A stretch of 41,417 nucleotides of DNA from Alistipes sp. (lineage in GTDB: Bacteria > Bacteroidota > Bacteroidia > Bacteroidales > Rikenellaceae), in the NCBI GenBank assembly GCA_017536555.1, contig JAFXHE010000012.1:1-41417 (forward strand), written 5' to 3'. Made by a program: the position numbers and the translations under genes. The notes under the pieces were generated by a model, which saw nothing but the letters and a program-made list of their open reading frames with translations, did no database searches and was not told the DNA's origin. This document shows positions 8,365-15,772 of this stretch, in pieces (the first letter of the stretch is position 1; each line of letters begins with the position of its first letter).

Positions 8365-9249
8365 CTAAAAAGGTAGTTCTACCGTATATAAAGATTCTAT
8401 ATCTGACAGAATATCGCATCGAGACTCAACACTGCAAATTCGAGATTGTTTTTGCAATTTCTCAATATATTCATTCTGCTTTACAGCATCAATGATTTCT
8501 TCTTTCCTTGCCTTACTTATATGTAAAAAACTTTCCTCTTGATCTATCCCTAAAAAACGGCGACCTAACAGGTTTGCAGCAATGCCCGTTGTACTACTAC
8601 CTGTAAAAGGATCTAAAATCCAAGCTCCTTTTACTGTTGAAGCTAGAATTATTCTAGATAGTACACATAATGGTTTTTGTGTGGGATGCTTACCGCAAGA
8701 TTTTTCCCACTTAGCAATTGCAGGCAAGTGCCAAACATCTCGCATTTGCGTGCCACCATTAATCTCCTTCATAAGTTCATAATTATAGTAGTGAGGAGTT
8801 TTAACATCTTTTCTTGCCCACAAAATATACTCTGCTGAATGCGTAAAATAGCGGCATGAAAGATTTGGTGGTGGATTAGTTTTTACCCAAGTAATGCAAT
8901 TTAATATCTTAAAATTCAATTCTGTAAGACAGCGTGCAATGGAAAAAATATTGTGATATGTACCACTTACCCAAATAGTCCCATCATCTTTTAATTTATT
9001 TCTACATACAGACAACCACTCTTTATCAAAATTATAGTCTGCATCTATACCATGCGATTTATCCCATATACCTTTATTAACACTAACCATCCTACCACTC
9101 TGTACACTTATACCATCATTTGATAAATGGTACGGTGGATCTGCAAAAATCATATCGAACTTAAATTCAAATGAGTTTAATAGTTCGATGCAATCACCCT
9201 TTAAAAGAGTGAAATTCCTATCTGGCGATTTATAGAATGGAGTTATCAT
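8365..9249 (-). CDS. DpnA-type adenine methyltransferase of a DpnII-like GATC system
   Basis: A 294-residue SAM-dependent amino-methyltransferase with beta-class motif order: the catalytic DPPY motif at 37-40 comes before the SAM-binding DPFTGSSTTG motif at 213-222, with HPTQKP at 188-193. In DpnII systems this second methylase (M2, DpnA) can act on single-stranded DNA carrying GATC, which protects incoming DNA during transformation; that role is family knowledge. The ATG at 9249 overlaps the endonuclease stop by one base (TAATG), indicating translational coupling. The gene is AT-rich like its two partners and is the last gene before the operon terminator. GATC specificity is inferred from its two neighbours. 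Confidence 0.9.
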   Translation of the reverse strand: MITPFYKSPDRNFTLLKGDCIELLNSFEFKFDMIFADPPYHLSNDGISVQSGRMVSVNKGIWDKSHGIDADYNFDKEWLSVCRNKLKDDGTIWVSGTYHNIFSIARCLTELNFKILNCITWVKTNPPPNLSCRYFTHSAEYILWARKDVKTPHYYNYELMKEINGGTQMRDVWHLPAIAKWEKSCGKHPTQKPLCVLSRIILASTVKGAWILDPFTGSSTTGIAANLLGRRFLGIDQEESFLHISKARKEEIIDAVKQNEYIEKLQKQSRICSVESRCDILSDIESLYTVELPF

Positions 9250-10091
9250 TAGCTCTCCTTTATATCGCTTATAAATTCGGCAATCGATGTAAGATTATAT
9301 ACTCTTGGGATTATACTATACGCCTCTTCCAGCTTATTTTTAGCAGAATGCCAACCTTGACCATCTGTTATCCAAACAAATTCATATTGAGGATATTGGT
9401 TTATCTTGGGTGCAATATCAGAGTACGAGCGAGCTGTTTCGTTAAGCTTTGAGCCCCCTCCATTGTAATAATTTGTCTCTATCAAATATGTTTTATTCTT
9501 AGTTGTTATTACAAAATCAAAACGTTTCAGATCTGCTCCAAGTGCGGTTATTTCAGGGAACTCTGTACTATTAACCTCTGTTCGGAACTCGACACCTGCA
9601 TCCGTAAACTTTTTAGCAACAGCCGCTGCCATTATATTTCCACCACGATTTTTCCTTGCATTTGTATCAAGTCCAACCTCAACACCAAATACATAATCCA
9701 CAAGATTTGTGATCTTCTTTGAAGCAAACACCTCCGCAAGTCCAGTTTTCCCTATAAACTCAAAAATATGCTCTACATCAGAAAAATAGCACTGGACAGG
9801 AACAGGCTTATAGTCATCATTTAACACTTTTTTATTATCCAAAGACCTCACGGCAACTAGAATGTCTAGCACCTCAAAAGTGCTAGGATTCTCTTCAAAC
9901 AACTCTGTTATAGCCCTTCTTAAATCATTTTTACCTAACAAATAGTTAAGTTGATTAAGTTTGATTGCAATTCTTGCGACATTTCGCGATACTTTATCAA
10001 AATCTGTAAAAGATTCTAATGTAGCATTTGTTTCGCTTAATTGCGACATAAATAGATTAAAGTCTTTCATACGGCTATAAGTTTCCAACAT
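9249..10091 (-). CDS. DpnII/MboI-type restriction endonuclease
   Basis: This resembles the DpnII family of type II endonucleases, which cut unmethylated GATC. The probable nuclease core is D192 (KRFDFVITTKNK) with E205 in LIETNYYNGGGSKLNE, a PD-(D/E)xK-like arrangement in which the usual lysine position is Asn207. Flanking genes support the call: a Dam-type methylase overlaps its start and a DpnA-type methylase overlaps its stop. The ATG at 10091 lies inside the methylase gene (17-nt overlap); a second in-frame ATG at 10070, just past the methylase stop, is an alternative start removing seven residues. One 60-nt sample (9481-9540) has only 16 G+C, far below neighbouring DNA. Confidence 0.9.
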   Translation of the reverse strand: MLETYSRMKDFNLFMSQLSETNATLESFTDFDKVSRNVARIAIKLNQLNYLLGKNDLRRAITELFEENPSTFEVLDILVAVRSLDNKKVLNDDYKPVPVQCYFSDVEHIFEFIGKTGLAEVFASKKITNLVDYVFGVEVGLDTNARKNRGGNIMAAAVAKKFTDAGVEFRTEVNSTEFPEITALGADLKRFDFVITTKNKTYLIETNYYNGGGSKLNETARSYSDIAPKINQYPQYEFVWITDGQGWHSAKNKLEEAYSIIPRVYNLTSIAEFISDIKES

Positions 10092-10974
10092 TTGAAATCA
10101 TTATCTCAGACACCAACCCCCTATTGTTAGGATTTGCATTTATCAGTCTTGTAGCATACACTCGCTTAATCTTAAACTGATAATATATCTTTTCAAAAAA
10201 AGATTCTCCCGTCCTATTTCCTACAGGGTCTGAATTGCTCGCAATAAATATTGCATTATTTTGCGCAATGCGAGAGCAGAAGTCTCTTAATCGAACTTGT
10301 TCCGAATCGTCAAAACCATCTTTCGAATATGACGTAAAAGAAGATGTTTCAGACAATGGCTTATACGGAGGATCTAAATAATATATAGAGTTTACGCTTG
10401 CAAATTTTTCGGTTTCTGCAAAATCTCCACACATAATCTCGACTCTCTGCAAAAGTTCCGAAACAGCAAGCAAATTATCCTTGTCACATATCCTAGGGTT
10501 TACATATTTGCCGTGTGGCACATTAAACTCCCCTTTGGAGTTAACTCTATACAAACCATTAAAACATGTTCTATTTAAGAATATAAATAATGACGCTGTT
10601 TCTATGTCTGATTTGTTTTTAGTGTTAAACAATCTTCGCTTTTCCAAAAAGAAACATTTTCTGTCTTCTGAAGCTAATGACAAATATTGTGTTTGTATAG
10701 ACTCTAATTGACATATCAAGTTATGTACATCATTTTTAATCACTCTATATGTACATATTAATTCCTCGTTTATATCGTTGATAATTGCACGATTGATATT
10801 AGGATATTCTTGTAGTATCCAAAACAAAACTGCGCCACCTCCCACAAAAGGCTCAACATAAGTAAGGTTATCAAATTGATGTAAATTTGCAGGAAGAGAT
10901 TTTTTGACCTCATCCAATAGTTGAGTTTTACCTCCCACCCACTTCACAAATGGTTTCGCTCTAAACTTATTCAT
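10075..10974 (-). CDS. Dam/DpnM-type GATC adenine-N6 methyltransferase
   Basis: A 299-residue alpha-class adenine methyltransferase. The N-terminal FVKWVGGKTQLL (9-20), SAM-binding EPFVGGGAV (41-49), NRTCFNGLYRVN (134-145) and catalytic DPPY (201-204) are all features of the Dam/DpnM family, which methylates the A of GATC. It is first in the operon, so the protective activity would be made before the endonuclease. A TATTTTTG box at 10989-10982 is only seven bases from the ATG, so the transcript may have almost no leader. The gene is strongly AT-rich. The family is firm; GATC specificity is supported by the DpnII-type partner. Confidence 0.93.
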   Translation of the reverse strand: MNKFRAKPFVKWVGGKTQLLDEVKKSLPANLHQFDNLTYVEPFVGGGAVLFWILQEYPNINRAIINDINEELICTYRVIKNDVHNLICQLESIQTQYLSLASEDRKCFFLEKRRLFNTKNKSDIETASLFIFLNRTCFNGLYRVNSKGEFNVPHGKYVNPRICDKDNLLAVSELLQRVEIMCGDFAETEKFASVNSIYYLDPPYKPLSETSSFTSYSKDGFDDSEQVRLRDFCSRIAQNNAIFIASNSDPVGNRTGESFFEKIYYQFKIKRVYATRLINANPNNRGLVSEIMISNVGNL

Positions 10975-10981
10975 ACTCGCA

Positions 10982-10989
10982 CAAAAATA
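10982..10989 (-). promoter_or_regulatory. Possible -7 box just before the methylase start
   Basis: TATTTTTG on the minus strand matches TAnnTTTG and ends seven bases before the ATG at 10974. If used, the mRNA would be leaderless or nearly so. No matching TTTG -33 box is visible, so this is tentative. Confidence 0.4.
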
Positions 10990-11043
10990 CGAAATTTTCA
11001 GTTATAATCCAATATGCAATTTTGGTTCACACAATTTTTCTTT

Positions 11044-11063
11044 GGTTCAGCATAGGTTCAACA
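11044..11063. repeat. Right copy of the 20-bp direct repeat flanking the restriction-modification island
   Basis: GGTTCAGCATAGGTTCAACA, the partner of 8320-8339 (two mismatches). A second, shorter shared segment, GTACATCCCTCTCGGGT (11171-11187), matches 8255-8271 at 16 of 17 bases, but there the left copy is part of a terminator arm. Confidence 0.6.
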
Positions 11064-11131
11064 AATGTTGCGGAGAGGTTTGATTTTGCCTAATTCCGCC
11101 ACGAAACGCTGCCAAGCCAAGCGTATTTATA

Positions 11132-11169
11132 CAAAAAAAAGGACGGAAATCGTTGTGATTTCCGTCCTT
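11132..11169 (-). terminator. Terminator of the rubrerythrin gene
   Basis: A perfect 12-bp stem, AAGGACGGAAAT (11139-11150) with ATTTCCGTCCTT (11158-11169), is followed on the minus strand by a run of eight Ts (counting the two at the stem base). It lies about 60 nt after the rubrerythrin stop. A smaller hairpin (GGTCG/CGACC) lies at about 11203-11215. Confidence 0.88.
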
Positions 11170-11228
11170 CGTACATCCCTCTCGGGTCGCTAATTATTAA
11201 GGTCGTATCGACCTCGTATCCTAACTAA

Positions 11229-11780
11229 TTACTTGAAGTAGCGGTTGTAGAGTCCCTCGAAGCCCTTACCGTGGCGAGCCTCATCCTTTGCCATCTCGTG
11301 AACAGTGTCGTGGATAGCATCGAAGTTATTCTGCTTTGCAAGAGCTGCAATACGCATCTTATCTGCGCAAGCACCACTCTCGGCATTCATACGCTTCTCG
11401 AGGTTAGTCTTGGTATCCCATACGCAGTCACCAAGCAACTCTGCGAACTTTGATGCGTGCTCTGCCTCCTCAAATGCGTAACGCTTAAATGCCTCTGCAA
11501 TCTCGGGATAGCCCTCACGATCTGCCTGACGGCTCATAGCCAAGTACATACCTACCTCGGTACACTCGCCCATAAAGTGGTTATTCAAACCCTCAAGAAT
11601 CTCGGGGTGGTCAACCTTGCCATCGCCAATCTTATGCTCTGTGACGAACTCGAGAGACTTGCCCTCCTCCTGCATCTCATTAAACTTATCTTTACCTACC
11701 TTGCACAAAGGGCACTGCTCGGGTGCCTCGGGTCCCTCGTGAATGTAACCGCATACTGAACAAATCCATTTCTTTGCCAT
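11229..11780 (-). CDS. rbr: Reverse rubrerythrin (rubredoxin domain first), peroxide-detoxifying
   Basis: Rubrerythrins reduce hydrogen peroxide in anaerobes. The domain order is reversed compared with classical rubrerythrin: an N-terminal rubredoxin-like iron site (CSVC at 7-10, CPLC at 23-26) is followed by a ferritin-like di-iron domain. Iron ligands are visible as E72 and E75 in [10 protein letters not shown]105xxH108 in EEAEH, and E167xxH170 in DEARH. At 183 residues the length fits this subfamily. It is monocistronic, with its own TATATTTG promoter box and a strong terminator. The family call is secure; the exact electron donor is not shown by the sequence. Confidence 0.95.
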   Translation of the reverse strand: MAKKWICSVCGYIHEGPEAPEQCPLCKVGKDKFNEMQEEGKSLEFVTEHKIGDGKVDHPEILEGLNNHFMGECTEVGMYLAMSRQADREGYPEIAEAFKRYAFEEAEHASKFAELLGDCVWDTKTNLEKRMNAESGACADKMRIAALAKQNNFDAIHDTVHEMAKDEARHGKGFEGLYNRYFK

Positions 11781-11846
11781 AATCTTAATAGTTTTAAAGG
11801 TGTTTATTAATCTTTTTGTTTTTTAGTTTCTTATTCTTTTCTGGTG

Positions 11847-11854
11847 CAAATATA
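11847..11854 (-). promoter_or_regulatory. -7 promoter box of the rubrerythrin gene
   Basis: TATATTTG on the minus strand matches TAnnTTTG, about 66 nt before the ATG at 11780. An exact TTTG -33 box is not visible. Confidence 0.65.
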
Positions 11855-11936
11855 CAGCTATTTTTTATTTCTGCAATAGATTTTCCTTAATGATTTCTTA
11901 TGGCACAATAAGGAAAACCTATACAGATGCTCTACC

Positions 11937-12626
11937 CTACTTTTTCTTCAGACCAATGGCGAGTATCACACCGAGAGCTACGCCCAACAACGCTGCAAAG
12001 AGCACACGCAGCTCACCTGGGAGCATAAATGTAATAGTGTGCGCAGGATACCAGAACAGCGGAATGGTCTTCTTGAAGATAAAGCCCCACTGCACATCCC
12101 AATTTATGGACTTTATAAGACGCTGCATAGGTATCGGCGTGATGAGGGCGCGCAACGAGCCACCACACTCGGCGATATGAGCATCGGTAATCTTATGGAA
12201 GGTCATAAAGACGGGCGCAAAGAAGGTGTTCATCATAACAGATATTGAGAGAGCTACGACAAACTTGCCCCACGTGATGCCATCGGCATAGAAGTCGGCA
12301 ACGAGGCTCGCACCACCCATATTTGTAATAAATGCGGGGATGCCTGCGGCAAAGACCGTCATCGCCATAGATATCGCCATACCGAGCAGACCCCACACCA
12401 CCATACGTGGCATAGCTCCAAACGTGGGATGTGTATAGTTGCCTGTAGATATGCGGCAGCCGAGCATCTCGCCGAGCGTTGATAGTATAGCAAACTTGAG
12501 GAATGCCATAATCATAGCGTGCTCCGCATTAAATGTCTTATACCAAGCATAAAGCTCTGGAGAGATGAAGAATGGCACAAATATCGCCAACATAACGAGG
12601 GCGAAGTAGAGGTCTTGACGTTTCAT
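11937..12626 (-). CDS. Multi-pass membrane protein resembling Mpv17/PMP22
   Basis: This 229-residue protein has about four to five hydrophobic segments. The C-terminal third (WGFIFKKTIPLFWYPAHTITFMLPGELRVLFAALLG) follows the pattern of the Mpv17/PMP22 family, in which a W-x-W/Y-P-x-x-x-x-x-F-x-x-P-x-x-x-R motif precedes the last membrane segment. Eukaryotic members sit in organelle membranes with debated channel roles; no bacterial function is established to my knowledge, so none is assigned. It is monocistronic, with its own -7 box and a short leader. Confidence 0.68.
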   Translation of the reverse strand: MKRQDLYFALVMLAIFVPFFISPELYAWYKTFNAEHAMIMAFLKFAILSTLGEMLGCRISTGNYTHPTFGAMPRMVVWGLLGMAISMAMTVFAAGIPAFITNMGGASLVADFYADGITWGKFVVALSISVMMNTFFAPVFMTFHKITDAHIAECGGSLRALITPIPMQRLIKSINWDVQWGFIFKKTIPLFWYPAHTITFMLPGELRVLFAALLGVALGVILAIGLKKK

Positions 12627-12654
12627 TTACCTTCGGTTTTAGTTAATACATACA

Positions 12655-12662
12655 CAAAGGTA
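12655..12662 (-). promoter_or_regulatory. -7 promoter box of the Mpv17-like gene
   Basis: TACCTTTG on the minus strand, 28 nt before the ATG at 12626, matches TAnnTTTG. Confidence 0.65.
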
Positions 12663-12712
12663 TGTAAAAAAAGTGAAAATAAAAATGAGATATCGCCTAT
12701 ATTTACAAAAAA

Positions 12713-12785
12713 GCCGTCGACGGGTAGCACTCGGCATAGGCGTCCCAATGGCGGCAGAGGGTGTTAGCTGCGGCAGATGATGTCC
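12713..12785. repeat. Degenerate copy of the rimP-nusA spacer repeat
   Basis: A GC-rich patch inside otherwise AT-rich intergenic DNA. It contains in order ATAGGCGT, CCCA-TG-CGGCA, GTTAGC and GCGGCAGATG, the same blocks and order as the direct repeats at 19814-19900 and 19940-20025, with indels. The rest of the 312-nt spacer between 12627 and 12938 holds only the two promoters. Confidence 0.5.
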
Positions 12786-12887
12786 TATAATAGAAATTAG
12801 ATAGTTTATGAAGGAGTAAACTTTAGCAACTTTATTCGATATATAGTTGTAATATGCCACTATATTGCCATCTTAACATATAATGTT

Positions 12888-12919
12888 TTTGCTTTGTTGC
12901 TCAAAATTTGCTAACTTTG
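12888..12919 (+). promoter_or_regulatory. Promoter of the 65-residue protein gene
   Basis: TTTG (12888-12891), 20 nt, then TAACTTTG (12912-12919), matching the Bacteroidetes -33/-7 consensus. The leader would be only about a dozen bases before the ATG at 12939. Confidence 0.7.
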
Positions 12920-12938
12920 CAAATAATGTATCACTATT

Positions 12939-13136
12939 ATGTCGGAGCAGGAGTTAAAAAAATATAGACTTACGGGGGCCGAGGAGCCCTCGGATGAACA
13001 ATTGGAGGCATTGATGCGTGCAGCAGGTGATGAAGCTCGCCGTCGTGGAGCTGAGGCAGAGGCACAGTTTCAGGCAGAGTTGGAGCAGTTGGTATCGGAT
13101 AATTTAGCTAATTACTCGTGCAGCAATGGTAAGTAA
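12939..13136 (+). CDS. Small acidic protein of unknown function (65 aa)
   Basis: I do not recognise a family. The protein is highly charged with a helix-forming middle (EEPSDEQLEALMRAAGDEARRRGAEAEAQFQAEL), has no signal peptide or membrane segment, and ends in a short polar tail with one cysteine. A well-formed promoter immediately upstream supports it as a real gene. It precedes the ORF6N gene on the same strand, but that gene has its own promoter. Confidence 0.7.
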   Translation: MSEQELKKYRLTGAEEPSDEQLEALMRAAGDEARRRGAEAEAQFQAELEQLVSDNLANYSCSNGK

Positions 13137-13223
13137 TCATAAACCTGTCTTGATTGAGCAAGCCGAGTAATGAAAACAATGTGCGAAAGCACTTGTGACG
13201 ACTATATAAACTCTGAATAATTC

Positions 13224-13254
13224 TTTGTTAATTGGGCGTAATTTATTATATTTG
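13224..13254 (+). promoter_or_regulatory. Promoter of the ORF6N-domain gene
   Basis: TTTG (13224-13227), 19 nt, then TATATTTG (13247-13254): an excellent match to the Bacteroidetes consensus, 21 nt before the ATG at 13276. Confidence 0.8.
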
Positions 13255-13275
13255 TAATATATTAATCTACATATC

Positions 13276-13845
13276 ATGGAGCTACAGGTTATTCAGAATA
13301 AGATATACGAAATTCGTGGGCAGAGGGTGATGTTGGATAGAGATTTGGCAGAACTGTATGATGTACAGACAAAAGTACTTAATCAGGCTGTTAAGCGTAA
13401 TATCAAAAGATTTCCTGCTGATTTTATGTTTCAACTCACCAAAGATGAGTTTGAAACCTTGAGGTCACAAATTGTGACCACAAGATGGGGTGGCACGAGA
13501 ACAAAGCCCTATGCTTTTACCGAGCAAGGTGTTGCTATGCTATCAGGACTATTACATAGCGATAGGGCTATTAGAGCTAATATTGCCATTATGCGAGCCT
13601 TTGTAGCGATGCGTAACTATATCACCTCGGCATCGACTGTTACGGCAGAGCTTGCAGAGATAAGAGCGAAACTTGCACTCTTGGAGCGCAACGACGAGGA
13701 CAATATGGAGGCGGTAAATGACCTCTCTGAGGATGTGCGCAAGGAGTTGGATAATATCTATCAGGCGATAGCGGCACTATCCGTTAAACCCCAACAAGCA
13801 CAACCTCCTCGCAATCCTATTGGATTCACGGTTGATAATAAGTAG
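13276..13845 (+). CDS. ORF6N-domain DNA-binding protein
   Basis: The first 95 residues (MELQVIQNKIYEIRGQRVMLDRDLAELYDV, then KRNIKRFPADFMFQLT, then RTKPYAFTEQGVAMLS) are the ORF6N domain, found in phage antirepressor-like proteins and very common as single genes in Bacteroidetes chromosomes. The remainder is helical and charged (about 115-170), probably for oligomerisation, and ends in a Pro/Gln-rich tail. The gene has its own promoter and terminator. No phage structural or integrase gene is nearby, so it is a lone regulator or a phage relic rather than part of a prophage. Target DNA is unknown. Confidence 0.9.
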   Translation: MELQVIQNKIYEIRGQRVMLDRDLAELYDVQTKVLNQAVKRNIKRFPADFMFQLTKDEFETLRSQIVTTRWGGTRTKPYAFTEQGVAMLSGLLHSDRAIRANIAIMRAFVAMRNYITSASTVTAELAEIRAKLALLERNDEDNMEAVNDLSEDVRKELDNIYQAIAALSVKPQQAQPPRNPIGFTVDNK

Positions 13846-13855
13846 ATGTAATTAT

Positions 13856-13893
13856 GAGGCCGGCTAAAAAGAGATTTTTAGTCGGCCTCCTTT
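13856..13893 (+). terminator. Terminator of the ORF6N gene
   Basis: A 15-bp stem with one G-T wobble, GAGGCCGGCTAAAAA (13856-13870) with TTTTTAGTCGGCCTC (13875-13889), closes a GAGA tetraloop and is followed by CTTTC. Confidence 0.85.
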
Positions 13894-13931
13894 CATAACA
13901 AGCTATCTTTCAAAGCATTACTTTGACATAT

Positions 13932-14076
13932 AACCCTTGGAGGTCGGTAGCAACAGTGAGTAAGTCCCCCTTTGTCAGCGTTGCGATTAAGGCGAGAGCA
14001 GAATAAGTTTACTTGTTATGACGAGCCGAAGCAACGAAAAGGAGCGAAGCGAACTTAAAGGGGGATTTAGAGGGTT
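13932..14076. repeat. Long intergenic fold-back element
   Basis: Nested inverted arms span 145 nt: AACCCT (13932-13937) with AGGGTT (14071-14076); TAAGTCCCCCTTT (13961-13973) with AAAGGGGGATTTA (14057-14069), 13 bp with one wobble; GTTGC (13980-13984) with GCAAC (14031-14035); GGC/GCC; and AATAAG (14002-14007) with CTTGTT (14012-14017). It lies between convergent genes and has no open frame of note. A short palindrome, GGTGGT-GAC-ACCACC, follows near 14090-14104. Confidence 0.65.
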
Positions 14077-14116
14077 TGTAAATATGAATGGTGGTGACAC
14101 CACCACTATATTAAAA

Positions 14117-14150
14117 GCAAGGGAGGTCATCGCATTATCGACAACCTCCC
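14117..14150 (-). terminator. Terminator of the CoA-transferase gene
   Basis: GGGAGGT (14121-14127) pairs with ACCTCCC (14144-14150), with an inner TCG/CGA pair set; on the minus strand it is followed by TTGCTTTTAATA. It lies 29 nt after the stop codon. Confidence 0.65.
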
Positions 14151-14178
14151 AAAGCCTTAAAGCCTTAACTATTAGTTA

Positions 14179-15492
14179 TTACTTCATATAGCTTTTAATA
14201 TAGTGGTGGTGTGAGCCGTAGCGGTTGAACGCTGCCTCATCCAATGCCTCCTGTGCGCTGGGGTGAGCAACAGAGATGATAAGGCGTGCACGCTCCTGCA
14301 AGCTCTTGCCGTAGAGGTCAACAGCACCATTCTCCGTTACAAACCAGTGGATGTGGTTACGTGTTGTAACGACACCTGCACCCTCGGTAAGAACGTCCGA
14401 AATCTTCGATACGCCCTTGTTTGTGATTGAGGGCATTGCGATAATAGCCTTACCGCCCTTTGAGAGCGATGCACCATAGATGAAGTCGATCTGACCACCT
14501 ACGCCAGAGTAGAACTTACGACCAAGCGAGTCGGCACATACCTGACCTGTGATATCCACCTGAAGTGCAGAGTTGATGGCTGTAACCTTGTCGTTCTTGG
14601 CGATAACAAAGGGGTCGTTGGTGTAGCCTACGTCCATCATCAAAACACCTGGGTTGTCGTCGATGAAGTCATATACCCTCTGTGAACCCATCAAGAAGGT
14701 AGATACCATCTTACCCTTATCAATATTCTTCAACGCACCGTTGATAACACCCTTCTCAACCAAGGGGAGTACGCCGTCAGCGAACATCTCGGTATGTACA
14801 CCAAGGTTCTTGTGACCGCCAAGCTGCGCGAGAACAGCGTTAGGAATAGCACCGATACCCATCTGAAGGGTAGCACCATCCTCGATAAGACCTGCACAGA
14901 GGTTACCAATCTTTGTCTCCACCTCGTTAGGTGTAGAGAAGTGTGCCTCCTCAAGGGGCTGATCGTCCTCAACAAAGAAGTTAATCTTTGATGAGTGGAT
15001 CATAGCGTCACCAAATGAGCGAGGAACATACTTATTTACAACTGCGATAACGTAGTCTGCGCACTCAACAGCTGCCAACGTAGCATCTACCGAGGTACCG
15101 AGAGATACGTAACCGTGCTTGTCGGGGCGAGATACCTGAATCATAGCAACATTACAGGGAACTGCGCCTGAACGATACAACTTCTGAGTCTCGCTCAAGA
15201 AGATTGGAATATAGTCGGCGTAGCCACTCTGTGTCACCTTACGAACATTGCCTCCAACGAAGAATGAGTCGAGCTGGAATACGCCCTCGAACTCGGGATC
15301 TGCGTAGGGTGCAGGGCCCTCGGTGTGGAGGTGGTGGATATGCACATCCTTAAACTCACCGTTACGACCACGGTCGCACATAGCTTTGATAAGGCACTGG
15401 GGAGCTGATGCCACAGAGCTGAGGTGAATATGGTCACCCGACTTGATACACTTAACTGCCTCTTCTGCAGTTGTAAACTTAATGTTGTTCAT
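14179..15492 (-). CDS. Acetyl-CoA hydrolase/transferase family CoA-transferase
   Basis: A 437-residue class I-like CoA-transferase resembling 4-hydroxybutyrate or acetate CoA-transferases. Expected features are present: GIGAIPNAVLAQL, the catalytic glutamate in GVHTEMFADGVLPL (about residues 232-245), and the CoA-binding GVGGQIDFIYGA. Such enzymes move CoA between acetate and another acyl group such as succinyl, butyryl or 4-hydroxybutyryl; the acceptor cannot be told from sequence. No fermentation partner gene is adjacent. The gene follows infB on the same strand after a 280-nt spacer occupied mostly by a structured repeat. Confidence 0.85.
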   Translation of the reverse strand: MNNIKFTTAEEAVKCIKSGDHIHLSSVASAPQCLIKAMCDRGRNGEFKDVHIHHLHTEGPAPYADPEFEGVFQLDSFFVGGNVRKVTQSGYADYIPIFLSETQKLYRSGAVPCNVAMIQVSRPDKHGYVSLGTSVDATLAAVECADYVIAVVNKYVPRSFGDAMIHSSKINFFVEDDQPLEEAHFSTPNEVETKIGNLCAGLIEDGATLQMGIGAIPNAVLAQLGGHKNLGVHTEMFADGVLPLVEKGVINGALKNIDKGKMVSTFLMGSQRVYDFIDDNPGVLMMDVGYTNDPFVIAKNDKVTAINSALQVDITGQVCADSLGRKFYSGVGGQIDFIYGASLSKGGKAIIAMPSITNKGVSKISDVLTEGAGVVTTRNHIHWFVTENGAVDLYGKSLQERARLIISVAHPSAQEALDEAAFNRYGSHHHYIKSYMK

Positions 15493-15637
15493 GTCTTTAA
15501 GCTTTATTTTAGGTTAAATCTGTTTGTTTTCGTTTAACTATCGAAGCGAAGTTGTAAATAGTTGTTTCAGCCTCGCCACACGGCAATAGGCTTTTGTTGT
15601 TAGACGAAGAGGTACTATCACGCCCTACTCGTCCGCA

Positions 15638-15763
15638 GCAAAGTCATTGGGTTGAGGCTATTTTGAAGCTGCTCGCAGAGTGACAGACCGCAGCATACTG
15701 AAACGTATGTGAGGATCTGTCACTCAAGGCAGATGCCGAAAGAGCCCAACAGAATGGCTTTGC
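15638..15763 (-). ncRNA. Structured intergenic element 2 (downstream of infB)
   Basis: Outer arms GCAAAGTCATT (15638-15648) and AATGGCTTTGC (15753-15763) enclose CTGC/GCAG and a perfect 10-bp stem, GAGTGACAGA (15678-15687) with TCTGTCACTC (15716-15725). The core has internal-loop strands CCGCAG (15688-15693) and TGAGGA (15710-15715) around CATAC-TGAAAC-GTATG. It begins 9 nt after the infB stop, so it should be transcribed with infB; it is drawn on that strand. Elements at 20013-20113 and 30629-30746 share the core. It could equally be a DNA-level repeat. Confidence 0.55.
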
Positions 15764-15772
15764 CCTTATAAA

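Noticed and set aside
8365-10974. GATC avoidance in the window as support for the DpnII system
   Set aside because: GATC sites are plainly present in the core genes (for example near 1443, 1855 and 2058), so no avoidance is seen by eye; a proper count was not possible.
8320-11063. A tRNA-type attachment site, because GGTTCAA resembles a T-loop
   Set aside because: No tRNA gene can be folded at either flank and no integrase is present, so only a plain direct repeat is reported.
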